64,000 nucleotides of DNA from Pseudarthrobacter oxydans (GCF_034258515.1 NZ_CP139438.1:2232001-2296000), one strand, 5' to 3'. Counted from the first letter of the stretch, positions 53,487 to 62,939 are shown. The notes: generated by a model from the letters alone, not told the origin. Made by a program: numbers and translations.

Positions 53487-54560
53487 ATGGGCAACCATAG
53501 TGACGGCAGTCCGAACCACTCGGGCACCGTAGCTACGGCTGGTCAGAATGAGGTGGAGAAATTCCAGGATCCTGGAATCCCTCCGCACCGTTTGCGCCTG
53601 GCTGACACGGACCCGAAGGCCGCAAAGCGGGCAGAACGGCAGGTCGCCTTACTATTTGGCATCTCTGTTGTTGGCACCCTGATCTTCCTGGTGGCGTACT
53701 TCGCCATTGACCTGGGAGGCGAAGAATCGAGCATCGGCACCATCCGGCTCCAGAACATGCTGCTCGGCCTTGGCACGGCGTTCGCCATGCTCGGGATCGG
53801 TACCGGCATTGTGCACTGGGCCAAGGCCCTCATGCCGGACCACGAAGTTTCCGAGGAGCGCCACGCGATCCGCTACGAGGAGGACCGGCAGGCGGCTGTC
53901 CGCATCGTCGATGACATCGTCGAAGAGACGGGCATCAAGCGCCGTCCGCTGATCCGTAACACCCTCCTGGGTGCCGTTGCACTCGCGCCGCTTCCGGCAG
54001 TCGCTATCTTCGGTGACCTCGGACCGCGCCCGGACGACAAACTGGCCCACACCATGTGGGCACCCCAGGAAGGCAAGCTCAAGCGGCTTGCCCGTGACCC
54101 TGACGGAACACCGATCAAGGCCTCCGACGTCACCATCGGCTCGGCCTTCCACGTTATTCCGGAAGGGCTGAACGACCTCCACGAGGGCAAGCTCAACGAA
54201 AAGGCCAAGGCCGTTGTGCTGCTCATGCGGCTGGACCCGGCATCGCTGAACCCCTCCGAGGGCCGCGAGGACTGGGGCTACAACGGCATTGTTGCCTACT
54301 CCAAGATCTGCACCCACGTCGGTTGCCCTGTTGCCCTGTACGAGCAGCAGACGCACCACCTGCTGTGCCCGTGCCACCAGTCCACCTTCGACCTCACCCA
54401 AGAGTGCAAGGTGATCTTCGGCCCCGCCAGCCGGCCCCTCCCCCAGCTGCCCATCGCAGTTGACGACGAGGGCTACTTGGTCGCCACCAGCGACTTCAAA
54501 GAACCCGTAGGACCAAGTTACTGGGAGCGTGATATGCATGAGCGCAGCATCACCAGCTGA
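53487..54560 (+). CDS. qcrA: Cytochrome bc1 complex Rieske iron-sulfur subunit
   Basis: From ATG 53487 the protein has 357 residues (ATG 53475 is less likely because its ribosome site would touch the codon). Three membrane segments (about 55-78, 88-112 and 154-174) precede the Rieske domain. The cluster is held by CTHVGC and CPCHQS near 275-300, each giving one Cys and one His, with a disulfide pair. It receives electrons from quinol. Its end overlaps the qcrB start by 23 bases. Confidence 0.95.
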   Translation: MGNHSDGSPNHSGTVATAGQNEVEKFQDPGIPPHRLRLADTDPKAAKRAERQVALLFGISVVGTLIFLVAYFAIDLGGEESSIGTIRLQNMLLGLGTAFAMLGIGTGIVHWAKALMPDHEVSEERHAIRYEEDRQAAVRIVDDIVEETGIKRRPLIRNTLLGAVALAPLPAVAIFGDLGPRPDDKLAHTMWAPQEGKLKRLARDPDGTPIKASDVTIGSAFHVIPEGLNDLHEGKLNEKAKAVVLLMRLDPASLNPSEGREDWGYNGIVAYSKICTHVGCPVALYEQQTHHLLCPCHQSTFDLTQECKVIFGPASRPLPQLPIAVDDEGYLVATSDFKEPVGPSYWERDMHERSITS

Positions 54561-56208
54561 GCCGGCTTTCGTCGCCAAAACCAAGACGGGCCGGATTACC
54601 GACTTCGTCGATGCACGTGTTGGCGGTTCCGGAATCCTCCGCGAGTTCGGCCGCAAGGTCTTCCCGGACCACTGGTCCTTCATGTTCGGCGAAGTGGCCC
54701 TCTACTCGTTTGTCATCCTCCTGCTCTCGGGCACGTTCCTGACATTCTTTTTTGATCCGTCCATGGCCGAGACGCACTATGAGGGTTCATACGTCCCGCT
54801 GAAGGGCGTGGAGATGTCCGTGGCGTACAGCTCGTCGCTCGACATCTCGTTTGACATCCGTGGCGGCCTGTTTATGCGCCAGGTCCACCACTGGGCGGCC
54901 CTGCTGTTCGTAGCCTCCATCGCGGTGCACATGCTGAGGGTCTTCTTCACCGGCGCCTTCCGCAAGCCCCGCGAAATGAACTGGGTTGTGGGCAGCGTCC
55001 TGCTCATCCTGGCAATGGCCGCCGGCTTCACCGGCTACTCGCTGCCTGATGACCTGCTCTCCGGAAACGGCCTGCGCATCATCGACGGCGTGATCAAGTC
55101 CATCCCGGTCATCGGCACCTACATCTCGTTCTTCCTCTTCGGGGGAGAATTCCCGGGCACCGCCATCATCGGGCGCCTCTACATGCTGCATATCCTGCTG
55201 GTGCCGGCACTCATCCTGCTGATGATCGTCCTGCACCTCTTCATGGTGGTCGTCCACAAGCACACCCAGTACCCCGGCCCCGGCCGGAACGACAACAACG
55301 TCGTCGGCTACCCTCTGGGTCCTGTCTATGCAGCCAAGGCCGGTGGATTCTTCTTCATCGTGTTCGGCGTCCTGGCCCTGATGGCAGGCTTCTTCACGAT
55401 CAACCCGATCTGGAACTACGGCCCCTACGATCCCTCCCCCGTATCCGCCGGTACCCAGCCCGACTGGTACATCGGTTTCGTTGACGGCGCCCTGCGCCTG
55501 ATGCCGGGTGTGATTGGCGACTTCCACTTCGAATACGTCATCTTCGGCTACACCCTCACGCTGAATGTCCTGCTGCCGGCCCTGGTCCCGGCAGGCATCC
55601 TGTTCACCATCATGTTCATGTACCCGTGGATCGAACGCTGGGTTACCAAGGACGAACGTGAACACCACGTCCTGGACCGTCCCCGGAACGCCCCCACCCG
55701 TACGGCTATCGGTATGGCCGGCTTCGTCTGGTACTGCGTCATGTGGGCGGCTGCCGGGTCCGACCTCATCGCAACCCACTTCCATGTCTCCCTGAACGAT
55801 GTGACGTACTGGCTGCGCGCCCTGTTCTTCGTCGGGCCGATTATCGCCTTCGTCGTCACGAAGCGCGTGGCGCTGGCCCTCCAGCGCAAGGACCGCGAGA
55901 TCGCCCTGCACGGACGCGAGACGGGCCGCATTGTCCGCCTCCCGCATGGTGAGTTCATCGAGGTTCACGCTCCCCTGGACGAGTACAAGCGCTACAAGCT
56001 GGTGGGCTTCGAATCGCCTGAGGTTCTTCCTGCCGTGCCGAATGAACACGGCGTTGTAACCCGCAAGGAAAAGCGCCGCGCGTTGCTCTCCAAGTGGTTC
56101 TTCGAGGACCGGGTTGCACCTGCAACTCCGGCTGAACTTGAAGCTGCGCACGGCCACGGCCATGCCGCAGTGGAAGCACCCGAGGAAGCAAAGAGCCTGT
56201 CCCACTAA
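54538..56208 (+). CDS. qcrB: Cytochrome bc1 complex cytochrome b subunit
   Basis: From ATG 54538 the protein has 556 residues. It starts with a short soluble stretch, then the b-type domain with heme ligands in RQVHHWAALLFVASIAVHMLR and in LLMIVLHLFMVVVHKH, the conserved PDW in QPDWYIGF, and about eight to nine membrane segments. A cytoplasmic C-terminal extension rich in Arg, Glu and His follows (about 440-556), typical of actinobacteria. GGGAG lies 10 bases before the ATG. A strong terminator follows. Confidence 0.96.
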   Translation: MSAASPAEPAFVAKTKTGRITDFVDARVGGSGILREFGRKVFPDHWSFMFGEVALYSFVILLLSGTFLTFFFDPSMAETHYEGSYVPLKGVEMSVAYSSSLDISFDIRGGLFMRQVHHWAALLFVASIAVHMLRVFFTGAFRKPREMNWVVGSVLLILAMAAGFTGYSLPDDLLSGNGLRIIDGVIKSIPVIGTYISFFLFGGEFPGTAIIGRLYMLHILLVPALILLMIVLHLFMVVVHKHTQYPGPGRNDNNVVGYPLGPVYAAKAGGFFFIVFGVLALMAGFFTINPIWNYGPYDPSPVSAGTQPDWYIGFVDGALRLMPGVIGDFHFEYVIFGYTLTLNVLLPALVPAGILFTIMFMYPWIERWVTKDEREHHVLDRPRNAPTRTAIGMAGFVWYCVMWAAAGSDLIATHFHVSLNDVTYWLRALFFVGPIIAFVVTKRVALALQRKDREIALHGRETGRIVRLPHGEFIEVHAPLDEYKRYKLVGFESPEVLPAVPNEHGVVTRKEKRRALLSKWFFEDRVAPATPAELEAAHGHGHAAVEAPEEAKSLSH

Positions 56209-56215
56209 GGCTTAC

Positions 56216-56269
56216 AAAGGCAAACAGGAAGGCCCGGTCCACATGGACCGGGCCTTCCTGTTTGCCTTT
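56216..56269 (+). terminator. Very long hairpin terminator after qcrB
   Basis: A perfect 25-bp inverted repeat (56216-56240 and 56245-56269) with a 4-base loop lies 8 bases after the qcrB stop. Its right arm contains T runs (TTCCTGTTTGCCTTT) rather than a separate poly-U tail. Confidence 0.85.
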
Positions 56270-56327
56270 CGCGTGTCCGCAGCGCCAGCGCTGCACTCCG
56301 TCTGCCGCCGGTGTGGCGGCGGGCGCC

Positions 56328-57098
56328 TCAGTGGTTACGTGCCCGGCGTGCACCCGGGCGCTGCAGCGGCACCCATAGCTTGTACCTGTCTGCGCGGTAG
56401 TAGGAGACCGAATAGTCAACCATGGCCCGGGCTACGAAGGCATGCCGCTGGATCTTAAGGAGCGGCGCACCCACCTCCACGTTCAGCAACCGCGCGGTGG
56501 ACGGCGAAGCCGCGGTGGCCTCGATCATGTCCTCGCCCCATTCCATCACCAGCCCAAATTGCTCGCTGAGGACGTTGTACAGCGAGGTGGGCGGTTCCCC
56601 GTCCAGCAGTCCAGGCACCCGGTGGGCCGGAATGAAGTTCTCGTCAACGCTCATGGGTTCACCGTCGGCCAGGAGCAGGCGCCGGAAACGCACCAATGGC
56701 GTTCCCTCATCCAACTGCAGCTCGCGTGCAAGGAACGCACTGGCGGCAATCTGCTCAAAGCTCAGGACCTTCGCCGCGGGGACCATCCCGCGTCGCTGCA
56801 TCTCCTCGCTGTAGGACGTCAGTTTGACCTGGAGATCGAGCTTAGGCCGGCGGACGAACGTGCCCAGGCCCACTACTCTCTCGATCACTTCTTCGCCTAC
56901 CAACGCATCAATCGCCTGGCGGACGGTCATGCGGGCAAGGCCGAACCGTTCGGCGAGATCCCGTTCAGACGGCAGGGCTGATCCCGGCGGGCAGGAGTCG
57001 GCGATGTAGGTACGCAGGATCTCACGCAGCTGGACGTAGATGGCCGTGCCACTGGACCGGTCGATGTCGCCGGTGATGGCTGCCGCACTAGCTGGCAT
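56328..57098 (-). CDS. GntR-family regulator, HutC/UTRA subfamily (DasR-like)
   Basis: The 256-aa protein has an N-terminal winged HTH (about 20-85; LPSERDLAERFGLARMTVRQAID) and a C-terminal UTRA ligand domain (about 95-245; TSYSEEM, RRLLLADGEPMSVDENFIP, RADRYKLWVPLQRP). The subfamily includes DasR/NagR/NagQ, which sense glucosamine or GlcNAc phosphates and control chitin and PTS genes. A dre-like operator lies 43 bases upstream, between it and the HPr gene. GGGGAG precedes the ATG. The effector is inferred, not shown. Confidence 0.9.
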   Translation of the reverse strand: MPASAAAITGDIDRSSGTAIYVQLREILRTYIADSCPPGSALPSERDLAERFGLARMTVRQAIDALVGEEVIERVVGLGTFVRRPKLDLQVKLTSYSEEMQRRGMVPAAKVLSFEQIAASAFLARELQLDEGTPLVRFRRLLLADGEPMSVDENFIPAHRVPGLLDGEPPTSLYNVLSEQFGLVMEWGEDMIEATAASPSTARLLNVEVGAPLLKIQRHAFVARAMVDYSVSYYRADRYKLWVPLQRPGARRARNH

Positions 57099-57140
57099 GG
57101 ATTGTCTCCCCTGCGTTGAAGTTCACCTTCCAATTTTAGG

Positions 57141-57156
57141 TCAGGTCTAGACCAGC
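57141..57156. promoter_or_regulatory. dre-like operator (DasR box) between GntR regulator and HPr gene
   Basis: TCAGGTCTAGACCAGC matches the DasR consensus ACTGGTCTAGACCAGT at 13 of 16 positions and contains the core GGTCTAGACC. It lies between two divergent genes, so the regulator could control itself and the HPr gene. Confidence 0.7.
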
Positions 57157-57261
57157 GTCGTTCACCATGCCCAGCCGTTTAGCAGGGCAACGGGGCAGGC
57201 CCTATATTTGTCATGAAAACGCGATGTCGACGGAGGGGGCCGTCATAACGGAGGAGTCCCT

Positions 57262-57555
57262 TTGCCAACACATAACGCCGTGGTCAAAGCATCGGTGGGC
57301 CTGCACGCCAGGCCTGCCGCCCTATTTGTACGGGCTGTTACGGAAACCGGACTGCCGGTGACCATCTCCAAGGAGGGTGGCCCAGGCGTTGATGCGCGCT
57401 CCCTGCTGCAGGTAATGGCGGCGGATTTTCACCAGGGATGCATCGTGGAGCTTGGCGTCAGCGACGCGGCCGTCAGAGGCCCGCTGGGGCGCCAGGTGGC
57501 CGAGGACGCCTTGCGGGCGCTTGGCGAGCTGCTGGAGTCGCAGGGCGCAGCCTAG
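57262..57555 (+). CDS. ptsH: HPr family phosphocarrier protein
   Basis: The 97-aa protein starts from TTG 57262 with GGAGGAG 5 bases upstream. His15 in GLHARPAA is the phosphorylated residue and Ser47 in DARSLLQVM corresponds to the HPr kinase site. It carries phosphate from enzyme I to sugar-specific EIIA components of the PTS. No ptsI or EII gene is in the window. A terminator follows. Confidence 0.93.
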   Translation: MPTHNAVVKASVGLHARPAALFVRAVTETGLPVTISKEGGPGVDARSLLQVMAADFHQGCIVELGVSDAAVRGPLGRQVAEDALRALGELLESQGAA

Positions 57556-57576
57556 GGCGCGCCAGGAGCAACAAAA

Positions 57577-57616
57577 ACGACGTCGGGCCCCACCATTTGG
57601 TGGGGCCCGACGTCGT
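57577..57616. terminator. Bidirectional terminator between HPr gene and ctaF
   Basis: A 19-bp perfect inverted repeat (ACGACGTCGGGCCCCACCA and its complement) with a 2-base centre lies between convergent genes. Confidence 0.75.
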
Positions 57617-57629
57617 AATCGGTGAAGCG

Positions 57630-58031
57630 TTAGTGCGCGTGGTCTCCGCGGCTGTATTCGTACACCCAGCCGATGAGTGCCACTACTGCCAGGCCGGCCG
57701 CGATGAACACAATCCAGAAACCGACCGCAAGGCCCAGGAAACCTGTTGCGCACGCGATTCCCAGGACCAGCGGCCACCAGCTCCAGGGGCTGAAGTGTCC
57801 CTGCTCGCCGGCGCCTTCGTGGATCTCAGCATCGCTGCGGTCCTCGGGGCGCATACCAACGCGCTTCCCGGTGAAGCCAAGGTAGCCGCCAATCATGCCG
57901 GCAAGTCCGCCCACCAGCAGGATGCCGAGGATGCCCACCCATTCGCCCCAGTTGGTCAGGAAGCCATAGACCAGGGACACCGGGACGAAGAAGAAGACTC
58001 CGGCACCAAAAATCCAAGATTCAATTTTCAT
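57630..58031 (-). CDS. ctaF: Cytochrome c oxidase subunit 4
   Basis: The 133-aa protein has four hydrophobic segments arranged in two pairs (about 8-25, 32-52, then 90-105 and 108-122), separated by a soluble loop with GKRVGMRPEDRSDAEIHEGAGEQG. The N-terminus MKIESWIFGAGVFFFVPVSLVYG fits the actinobacterial subunit 4. It starts 2 bases after the ctaD stop and is co-transcribed with ctaC and ctaD. Confidence 0.93.
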   Translation of the reverse strand: MKIESWIFGAGVFFFVPVSLVYGFLTNWGEWVGILGILLVGGLAGMIGGYLGFTGKRVGMRPEDRSDAEIHEGAGEQGHFSPWSWWPLVLGIACATGFLGLAVGFWIVFIAAGLAVVALIGWVYEYSRGDHAH

Positions 58032-58033
58032 TG

Positions 58034-59755
58034 TCAGTTGTCCCTCTGGTCGGCGTTTCCGAGTACCTGGGCGGCCGGCGCCGGTGACTCAACGGTGTGG
58101 ACCTGGCGAAGTTCCGGGTGGTGCAGGTCCAGGGCGGGCCGCTCGGAACGGATCCGGGGCAGCGAGGTGAAGTTGTGCCGCGGCGGCGGGCAGGACGTGG
58201 CCCATTCCAGCGAGGCGCCGAAGCCCCACGGATCATCAACCTGGACCTTTTCCCCGTTGCGCCACGTGATGTAGACGTTCCAGAAGAACGGGATCAGGGA
58301 GGCGCCCAGGACGAACGATGCCACGGTGGAGAACTGGTTCATCCAGGTGAAGTTGTCCTCCACCAGGTAGTCCGCGTAACGGCGCGGCATGCCTTCGACA
58401 CCCAGCCAGTGCTGGATGAGGAACGTCCCGTGGAAGCCAAGGAACAGCAGCCAGAAGTGGATCTTGCCCAGGCGCTCGTTCAGCATCTTCCCGGTGAACT
58501 TCGGCCACCAGAAGTAGAAGCCGGCGAACATCGCGAACACCACGGTGCCGAACACCACGTAGTGGAAGTGCGCCACCACGAAGTAGGAGTCCGAGACGTG
58601 GAAGTCCAGCGGCGGGGACGCCAGGATGATGCCGGTGAGGCCGCCGAACAGGAAGGTGATCAGGAAGCCGATACTCCAGAGCATCGGGGTCTCGAACGTC
58701 AGCGAACCGCGCCACATGGTGCCGATCCAGTTGAAGAACTTCACACCGGTCGGAACCGCGATCAGCATGGTCATGAACGCGAAGAACGGCAGCAGCACGG
58801 ATCCGGTGACGTACATGTGGTGTGCCCACACGGTTACCGACAGTGCGGCGATGGCGATGGTGGCGTAGACCAGGCCCTTGTAGCCGAAGATCGGTTTGCG
58901 GCTGAACACCGGGAAGATCTCCGAAACGATGCCGAAGAACGGCAGCGCGATGATGTACACCTCGGGGTGGCCGAAGAACCAGAACAGGTGCTGCCAGAGG
59001 ACGGCACCGCCGTTTTCCGGATCGAAGATGTGGGCACCGAAGCGGCGGTCGGCACCGAGCGCGAACAGAGCAGCCGCCAGCGGCGGGAAGGCCATCAGCA
59101 CGAGGATGGAAGTCACCAGGGCGTTCCAGGTGAAGATGGGCATCCGCCACATGGTCATGCCGGGGGCACGCATACAGATGATGGTGGTGATGAAGTTGAC
59201 CGCGCCCAGGATGGTGCCGAAGCCGGACAGCGCCAGGCCGAACACCCACAGGTCGCCACCGATGCCGGGGCTGAACGTCGTGTTGGACAGCGGCGCGTAG
59301 GCGAACCAGCCGAACGATGCCGCACCCTGCGGGGTGATGAAACCGGACACCGCGATGGTGGAACCAAAGAGGAAGAACCAGAAGGCCAGGGCGTTCAGCC
59401 GCGGGAACGCGACGTCGGGGGCACCGATCTGCAGCGGCATGATGACGTTGGTGAAGCCGGCGAACAGCGGTGTCGCGAACATCAGCAGCATGACGGTGCC
59501 GTGCATCGTGAAGAGCTGGTTGTACTGCTCTTTGGTCTGCAGGATCTGCATGCCGGGCTCGAACAGTTCGGCGCGGATGAGCAGCGCCATGACGCCGCCC
59601 AGGCAGAAGAACACGAACGACGCGATCAGGTACATGTACCCGATGGTCTTGTGGTCGGTGGAGGTGATCCAGTTGACGACGATGCGTCCCTTGGACTTAG
59701 GAACTACGGAAGCCTCGAGGGTTCCGGCAGGTGCGGTCTGGGTATAAGTAGCCAC
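58034..59755 (-). CDS. ctaD: Cytochrome c oxidase subunit I
   Basis: The 573-aa protein has twelve membrane segments and the heme-copper centre: [12 protein letters not shown], the Cu-B ligands in [11 protein letters not shown] near 265 and HHMYVTGS near 318, and HFHYVVFG near 400 for both hemes. It reduces oxygen to water and pumps protons. The C-terminal tail (about 520-573) is soluble and Pro/His-rich. ctaF is 2 bases behind it, and ctaC ends 10 bases before its start. Confidence 0.97.
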   Translation of the reverse strand: MATYTQTAPAGTLEASVVPKSKGRIVVNWITSTDHKTIGYMYLIASFVFFCLGGVMALLIRAELFEPGMQILQTKEQYNQLFTMHGTVMLLMFATPLFAGFTNVIMPLQIGAPDVAFPRLNALAFWFFLFGSTIAVSGFITPQGAASFGWFAYAPLSNTTFSPGIGGDLWVFGLALSGFGTILGAVNFITTIICMRAPGMTMWRMPIFTWNALVTSILVLMAFPPLAAALFALGADRRFGAHIFDPENGGAVLWQHLFWFFGHPEVYIIALPFFGIVSEIFPVFSRKPIFGYKGLVYATIAIAALSVTVWAHHMYVTGSVLLPFFAFMTMLIAVPTGVKFFNWIGTMWRGSLTFETPMLWSIGFLITFLFGGLTGIILASPPLDFHVSDSYFVVAHFHYVVFGTVVFAMFAGFYFWWPKFTGKMLNERLGKIHFWLLFLGFHGTFLIQHWLGVEGMPRRYADYLVEDNFTWMNQFSTVASFVLGASLIPFFWNVYITWRNGEKVQVDDPWGFGASLEWATSCPPPRHNFTSLPRIRSERPALDLHHPELRQVHTVESPAPAAQVLGNADQRDN

Positions 59756-59765
59756 GTCGCTCCCC

Positions 59766-60638
59766 TTACTTAATTTCGTTCAGGTTCGGGTTGCGGTCGT
59801 ACTCGACGCCGAGGAGACCCGTGTTGCCGGCTTCGCGCAGCTCGTTCATGTGGGCCTGGAATTCGGATTCCGACACCACCTTCACGCGGAACAGCATTTC
59901 GGAGTGGTACTCACCGCAAAGTTCGGCACACTTGCCGTCGTAGGTGCCCTCTTTGGTGGGGGTGAACCTGATGTAGTTGGTCTTGCCCGGGATCATGTCG
60001 CGCTTCTGGAGGAAAGCGGGGACCCAGAAGGAGTGGATGACGTCGCGTGCGTTGAGTTCGAGGTCAACAGACTTGTTGACCGGCAGGTACAGGGTGGGGA
60101 GCTGTTCCTTATCGATGGTGTTGCCCGTGAGGTGCGCCTGCACCCCGGCCTCGTGGACGTCCTCTTGGATGACGTCGCCGGCCTTGTAGTTGAAGTCCCA
60201 GGCCCACTGCTTGCCGCGGACGTCGACAACGACGTCGGCAGGCTGGGAGCGGTTGTCAATCGCCTGCTGGTCACGGTCGGTGAAGTAGAAGAACACCACA
60301 ACCATGAACAGGGGGATGGTCAGGTAAAAGACTTCAAGGGGCAGGTTGAAGCTGGTCTGCCGCGGGAACCCGACGGTGCCCTTGCGGCGGCGGTATGCAA
60401 CAAGGCACCAGACGATCAGGCCCCAGGTAATGATGCCCACAACCAGGGCGGCAATCCATGAGTTGACCCAGAGGTCCATGATGCGGTCGGTGTTGCTGGT
60501 GGTGCCACGTTCAGTGGGCAGCCACCCTTTCTCTACCTCTGGCGAACATCCGGTCAAAACCAACGCGCCGGCAATTGCCAAGCTTGAGATCGTTGTGATC
60601 GTTTTGCGTCGGCTGCCGGTTCGGTTCTGCGAACTCAC
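59766..60638 (-). CDS. ctaC: Cytochrome c oxidase subunit II
   Basis: From GTG 60638 (GGAAGGG upstream) the protein has 290 residues. The N-terminus is a lipoprotein signal ([16 protein letters not shown]) and is followed by two membrane helices (about 55-80 and 95-115). The cupredoxin domain holds the binuclear CuA site: [12 protein letters not shown] near 236-247, with a His further upstream in [10 protein letters not shown]. It accepts electrons from the diheme cytochrome c. Confidence 0.96.
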   Translation of the reverse strand: MSSQNRTGSRRKTITTISSLAIAGALVLTGCSPEVEKGWLPTERGTTSNTDRIMDLWVNSWIAALVVGIITWGLIVWCLVAYRRRKGTVGFPRQTSFNLPLEVFYLTIPLFMVVVFFYFTDRDQQAIDNRSQPADVVVDVRGKQWAWDFNYKAGDVIQEDVHEAGVQAHLTGNTIDKEQLPTLYLPVNKSVDLELNARDVIHSFWVPAFLQKRDMIPGKTNYIRFTPTKEGTYDGKCAELCGEYHSEMLFRVKVVSESEFQAHMNELREAGNTGLLGVEYDRNPNLNEIK

Positions 60639-60824
60639 AGACGGCCCTTCCTACTTGTTGCTGTTGTCCGGGCAGCCTTGGCCGCCCCGGGCACACTAAA
60701 AGTTTTACTACTCGGTGTAGAGCTTACCGCTCCGCCGGGCGTTTCGCCCACATGTCGGCGCCGTGCCCCCGTACCGATATTTTCGGCAGGAAACCCGGCG
60801 CCGGCATCGGGCGAAATAACCGGC

Positions 60825-61214
60825 TTAGTGGAACGAATCCCCACACGCGCAAGAGCCGCCGGCGTTCGGGTTGTCGATGGTGAAGCCCTGCTTGGAGATG
60901 GTGTCCTCGAAGTCGATGCTGGCACCGCTAAGGTACGGAACGCTCATCTTGTCCACGACAACCTCGACGCCGTCATAATCCCGGACTGCGTCTCCGTCCA
61001 GGAGCCGCTCATCGAAGTAGAGCTGGTAGATCAGTCCGGAGCAGCCGCCGGGCTGCACTGCAACCCGGAGGCGCAGATCCGTACGGCCTTCCTGCTCGAG
61101 AAGACTGCGTACCTTACCTGCGGCGACGTCGGTCAGCTTGACCTCGTGGACGGGCAGTTCGTCACTGGCCGTGCTGGTGGTACCGGTGCTGTTCTCATTG
61201 GTTGCGGTGCTCAT
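60825..61214 (-). CDS. Iron-sulfur cluster carrier, A-type (ErpA/HesB family)
   Basis: The 129-aa protein has the A-type fold (EVKLTDVAAGKVRSLLEQEG, LRVAVQPGGCSGLIYQL, DFEDTISKQGFTIDNPNA) and the three conserved cysteines: one in GGCSG near 58 and two in the C-terminal CACG. It delivers Fe-S clusters to apo-proteins. A Ser/Thr-rich N-terminal 20 residues is disordered. AGAAGG precedes the ATG. It sits upstream of ctaC, whose promoter lies in the 186-base gap between them. Confidence 0.92.
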   Translation of the reverse strand: MSTATNENSTGTTSTASDELPVHEVKLTDVAAGKVRSLLEQEGRTDLRLRVAVQPGGCSGLIYQLYFDERLLDGDAVRDYDGVEVVVDKMSVPYLSGASIDFEDTISKQGFTIDNPNAGGSCACGDSFH

Positions 61215-61356
61215 TTGGCCTACCTTCTTAGGACGGTCTGGCGGCGCCGCGCTGGCGGTGCCTGCCCCTACGGTTTCGGTATGGGCTATAGCTACATGCT
61301 ACGCGGGGCGGAGGTGTAGCTCTAACTCCTGAACGTAACCATCGACGGCTCCCCGT

Positions 61357-61371
61357 TGTTCCCCGGGAACA
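61357..61371. promoter_or_regulatory. Perfect 15-base palindrome between erpA-like gene and M20 dipeptidase
   Basis: TGTTCCC-C-GGGAACA. It lies 143 bases before the erpA-like gene and 46 bases after the M20 gene stop. It may be an operator or part of a terminator; no T run follows. Confidence 0.3.
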
Positions 61372-61416
61372 GCCAGCGCCGCGCTCCCATCGTGCCCCGG
61401 GTCCCCTGAACCGGTC

Positions 61417-62859
61417 CTAGAGTCCCTGGTCGTTAATCCGGGCCAGGAGCAGGGCCTCGGCAAGGATGGCCTTGCGGAAATCGCCAAGGTGCAGGGACTC
61501 GTTCGCACTGTGCGCCCGGGAGTCCGGATCCTCCACACCGGTCACCAGGATCTGCACGTCCGGATACAGTTCCGTGAGGTCGGCAATAAAGGGAATGGAT
61601 CCGCCGATCCCTGTTTCCACGGCTTTGACCCCCCAGGCCTCTCCCAGCGCCCACATGGCCAGTGACGCCGCAGACGACGACGTGTCGGTCAGGAACGGGT
61701 TGCCGCTCTCCCCCGGCGTGAAGGTCACCTTCGCGCCGAAGGGTGCGTTTGCCGCAACATGCCGGCGCACAGCCTCCATGGCTTCCTCCGGGACCTGGCC
61801 AGGGGCGAGGCGCAGGCTGAACTTCGCCCGGGCGCGGGGCAACAGGGTGTTCGAAGCCGCCTCCACTGACGGAGCGTCGAACCCGATGATGGACAGGGCC
61901 GGCTTGGTCCACAATCGGGAGGCGATGCTGCCCGACCCGGCAAGCCGGACGCCGTCGAGTACTGAAGCGTCTGCCCGGTAGTCTTCCTCGGAAAGGTCAA
62001 CCGTGGCTGTATCCCTTGCCACCAGTCCCTCGATGGCGACATTTCCTTCGTCGTCGTGCAGGGTGGCGATGAGGCGCGACAGGAGGGTGGGCGCATCCAG
62101 CACCGGTCCCCCGTACATACCGGAGTGCACGGCGTGGTCGAGGACCTGGACTTCGATGGTTCCGTCCACCAGGCCCCGCAGGCTGGTAGTCAGGGCCGGA
62201 ACCCCAACCTTCCAGTTGCTGGAATCGGCGACGACGATGACGTCGGCGCGGAGCAGTTCCCGGTTTGCCTCCAGGAAAGAGCGGAAAGTAGGCGAGCCGG
62301 CTTCTTCCTCACCCTCAAAGAAGAACGTGACGCCGAGCCCCAGCGAGTTCCCGAGCACCTCCGTAACTGCTGCGTATGCCGCCAGGTGCGCCATGATGCC
62401 GGCTTTATCGTCCGCCGCGCCGCGGCCGTACAGGCGTCCGTCCTTCTCGACGGCGGTGAACGGTTCCGTCTCCCACAGACTCTGATCACCCGCGGGCTGG
62501 ACGTCGTGGTGGGCATAGAGGAGGATCGTCGGCTTGCCGTCGGCGGCAGGCCGTTGGGCGACGACGGCGGGCCCTCCCGGCGTGCCGTCAGGCTTGTTGC
62601 AGCCAAGGATCTGGACGTTTCCGAGTCCGGTGCCGCGGAGCAGTTCCGCTACAGCTTCGGCGCTGCGTTCCAGCGGGGCCCGGTCAAAGCTTGGCCAGGC
62701 GATGCCGGGGATGGCGACCAGCTCTTTGAGCCGGGCCAAGGTCTGGTTGAAGGACCGGTCTATGGAGCTGCGAAGGTCTTCCGTCCGGTTGCTTCCGGCA
62801 AGGCCCGGTGATGGAAGGGCATTATGGTTTTGCGGCGTGCCCGTCGGCAATGAAGTCAT
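61417..62859 (-). CDS. M20 family dipeptidase
   Basis: The 480-aa protein has the M20 zinc motifs: YAHHDVQP near 115, GRGAADDKAG near 150, and EGEEEAGSP with the catalytic base near 185, then GGSIPF-I-D near 437. A dimerisation domain lies at about 215-380. The CNDP-like dipeptidase group is the closest type. TAATGT is 6 bases before the ATG. It is divergent from the DUF3043 gene. Confidence 0.93.
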   Translation of the reverse strand: MTSLPTGTPQNHNALPSPGLAGSNRTEDLRSSIDRSFNQTLARLKELVAIPGIAWPSFDRAPLERSAEAVAELLRGTGLGNVQILGCNKPDGTPGGPAVVAQRPAADGKPTILLYAHHDVQPAGDQSLWETEPFTAVEKDGRLYGRGAADDKAGIMAHLAAYAAVTEVLGNSLGLGVTFFFEGEEEAGSPTFRSFLEANRELLRADVIVVADSSNWKVGVPALTTSLRGLVDGTIEVQVLDHAVHSGMYGGPVLDAPTLLSRLIATLHDDEGNVAIEGLVARDTATVDLSEEDYRADASVLDGVRLAGSGSIASRLWTKPALSIIGFDAPSVEAASNTLLPRARAKFSLRLAPGQVPEEAMEAVRRHVAANAPFGAKVTFTPGESGNPFLTDTSSSAASLAMWALGEAWGVKAVETGIGGSIPFIADLTELYPDVQILVTGVEDPDSRAHSANESLHLGDFRKAILAEALLLARINDQGL

Positions 62860-62865
62860 GGCAAA

Positions 62866-62871
62866 ACATTA
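62866..62871 (-). promoter_or_regulatory. Predicted -10 hexamer (TAATGT), leaderless promoter of M20 dipeptidase
   Basis: TAATGT, 6 bases, then ATG 62859 on the minus strand. Confidence 0.55.
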
Positions 62872-62939
62872 CCCGCGTCACATTGACTGCTTGGGACCAA
62901 CGGTTGGCCTGGGCATGACTTCAGTTCCCCGCCGCAAGG

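Noticed and set aside
54787..56205. Long minus-strand frame antisense to qcrB
   Set aside because: It has composition typical of GC-rich shadows with no motif; qcrB is unambiguous.
58029..58044. TTGTCAGTTG as a PafBC-dependent (RecA-NDp-like) promoter
   Set aside because: The first half resembles the TTGTCRGTG element but the TAnnnT at the right spacing is missing and it lies at the ctaF/ctaD junction in the wrong orientation.
58097..59773. Long plus-strand frame antisense to ctaD
   Set aside because: It follows the codon pattern of ctaD in reverse and is low-complexity (Glu, Arg, Gln, Val); ctaD has clear motifs.
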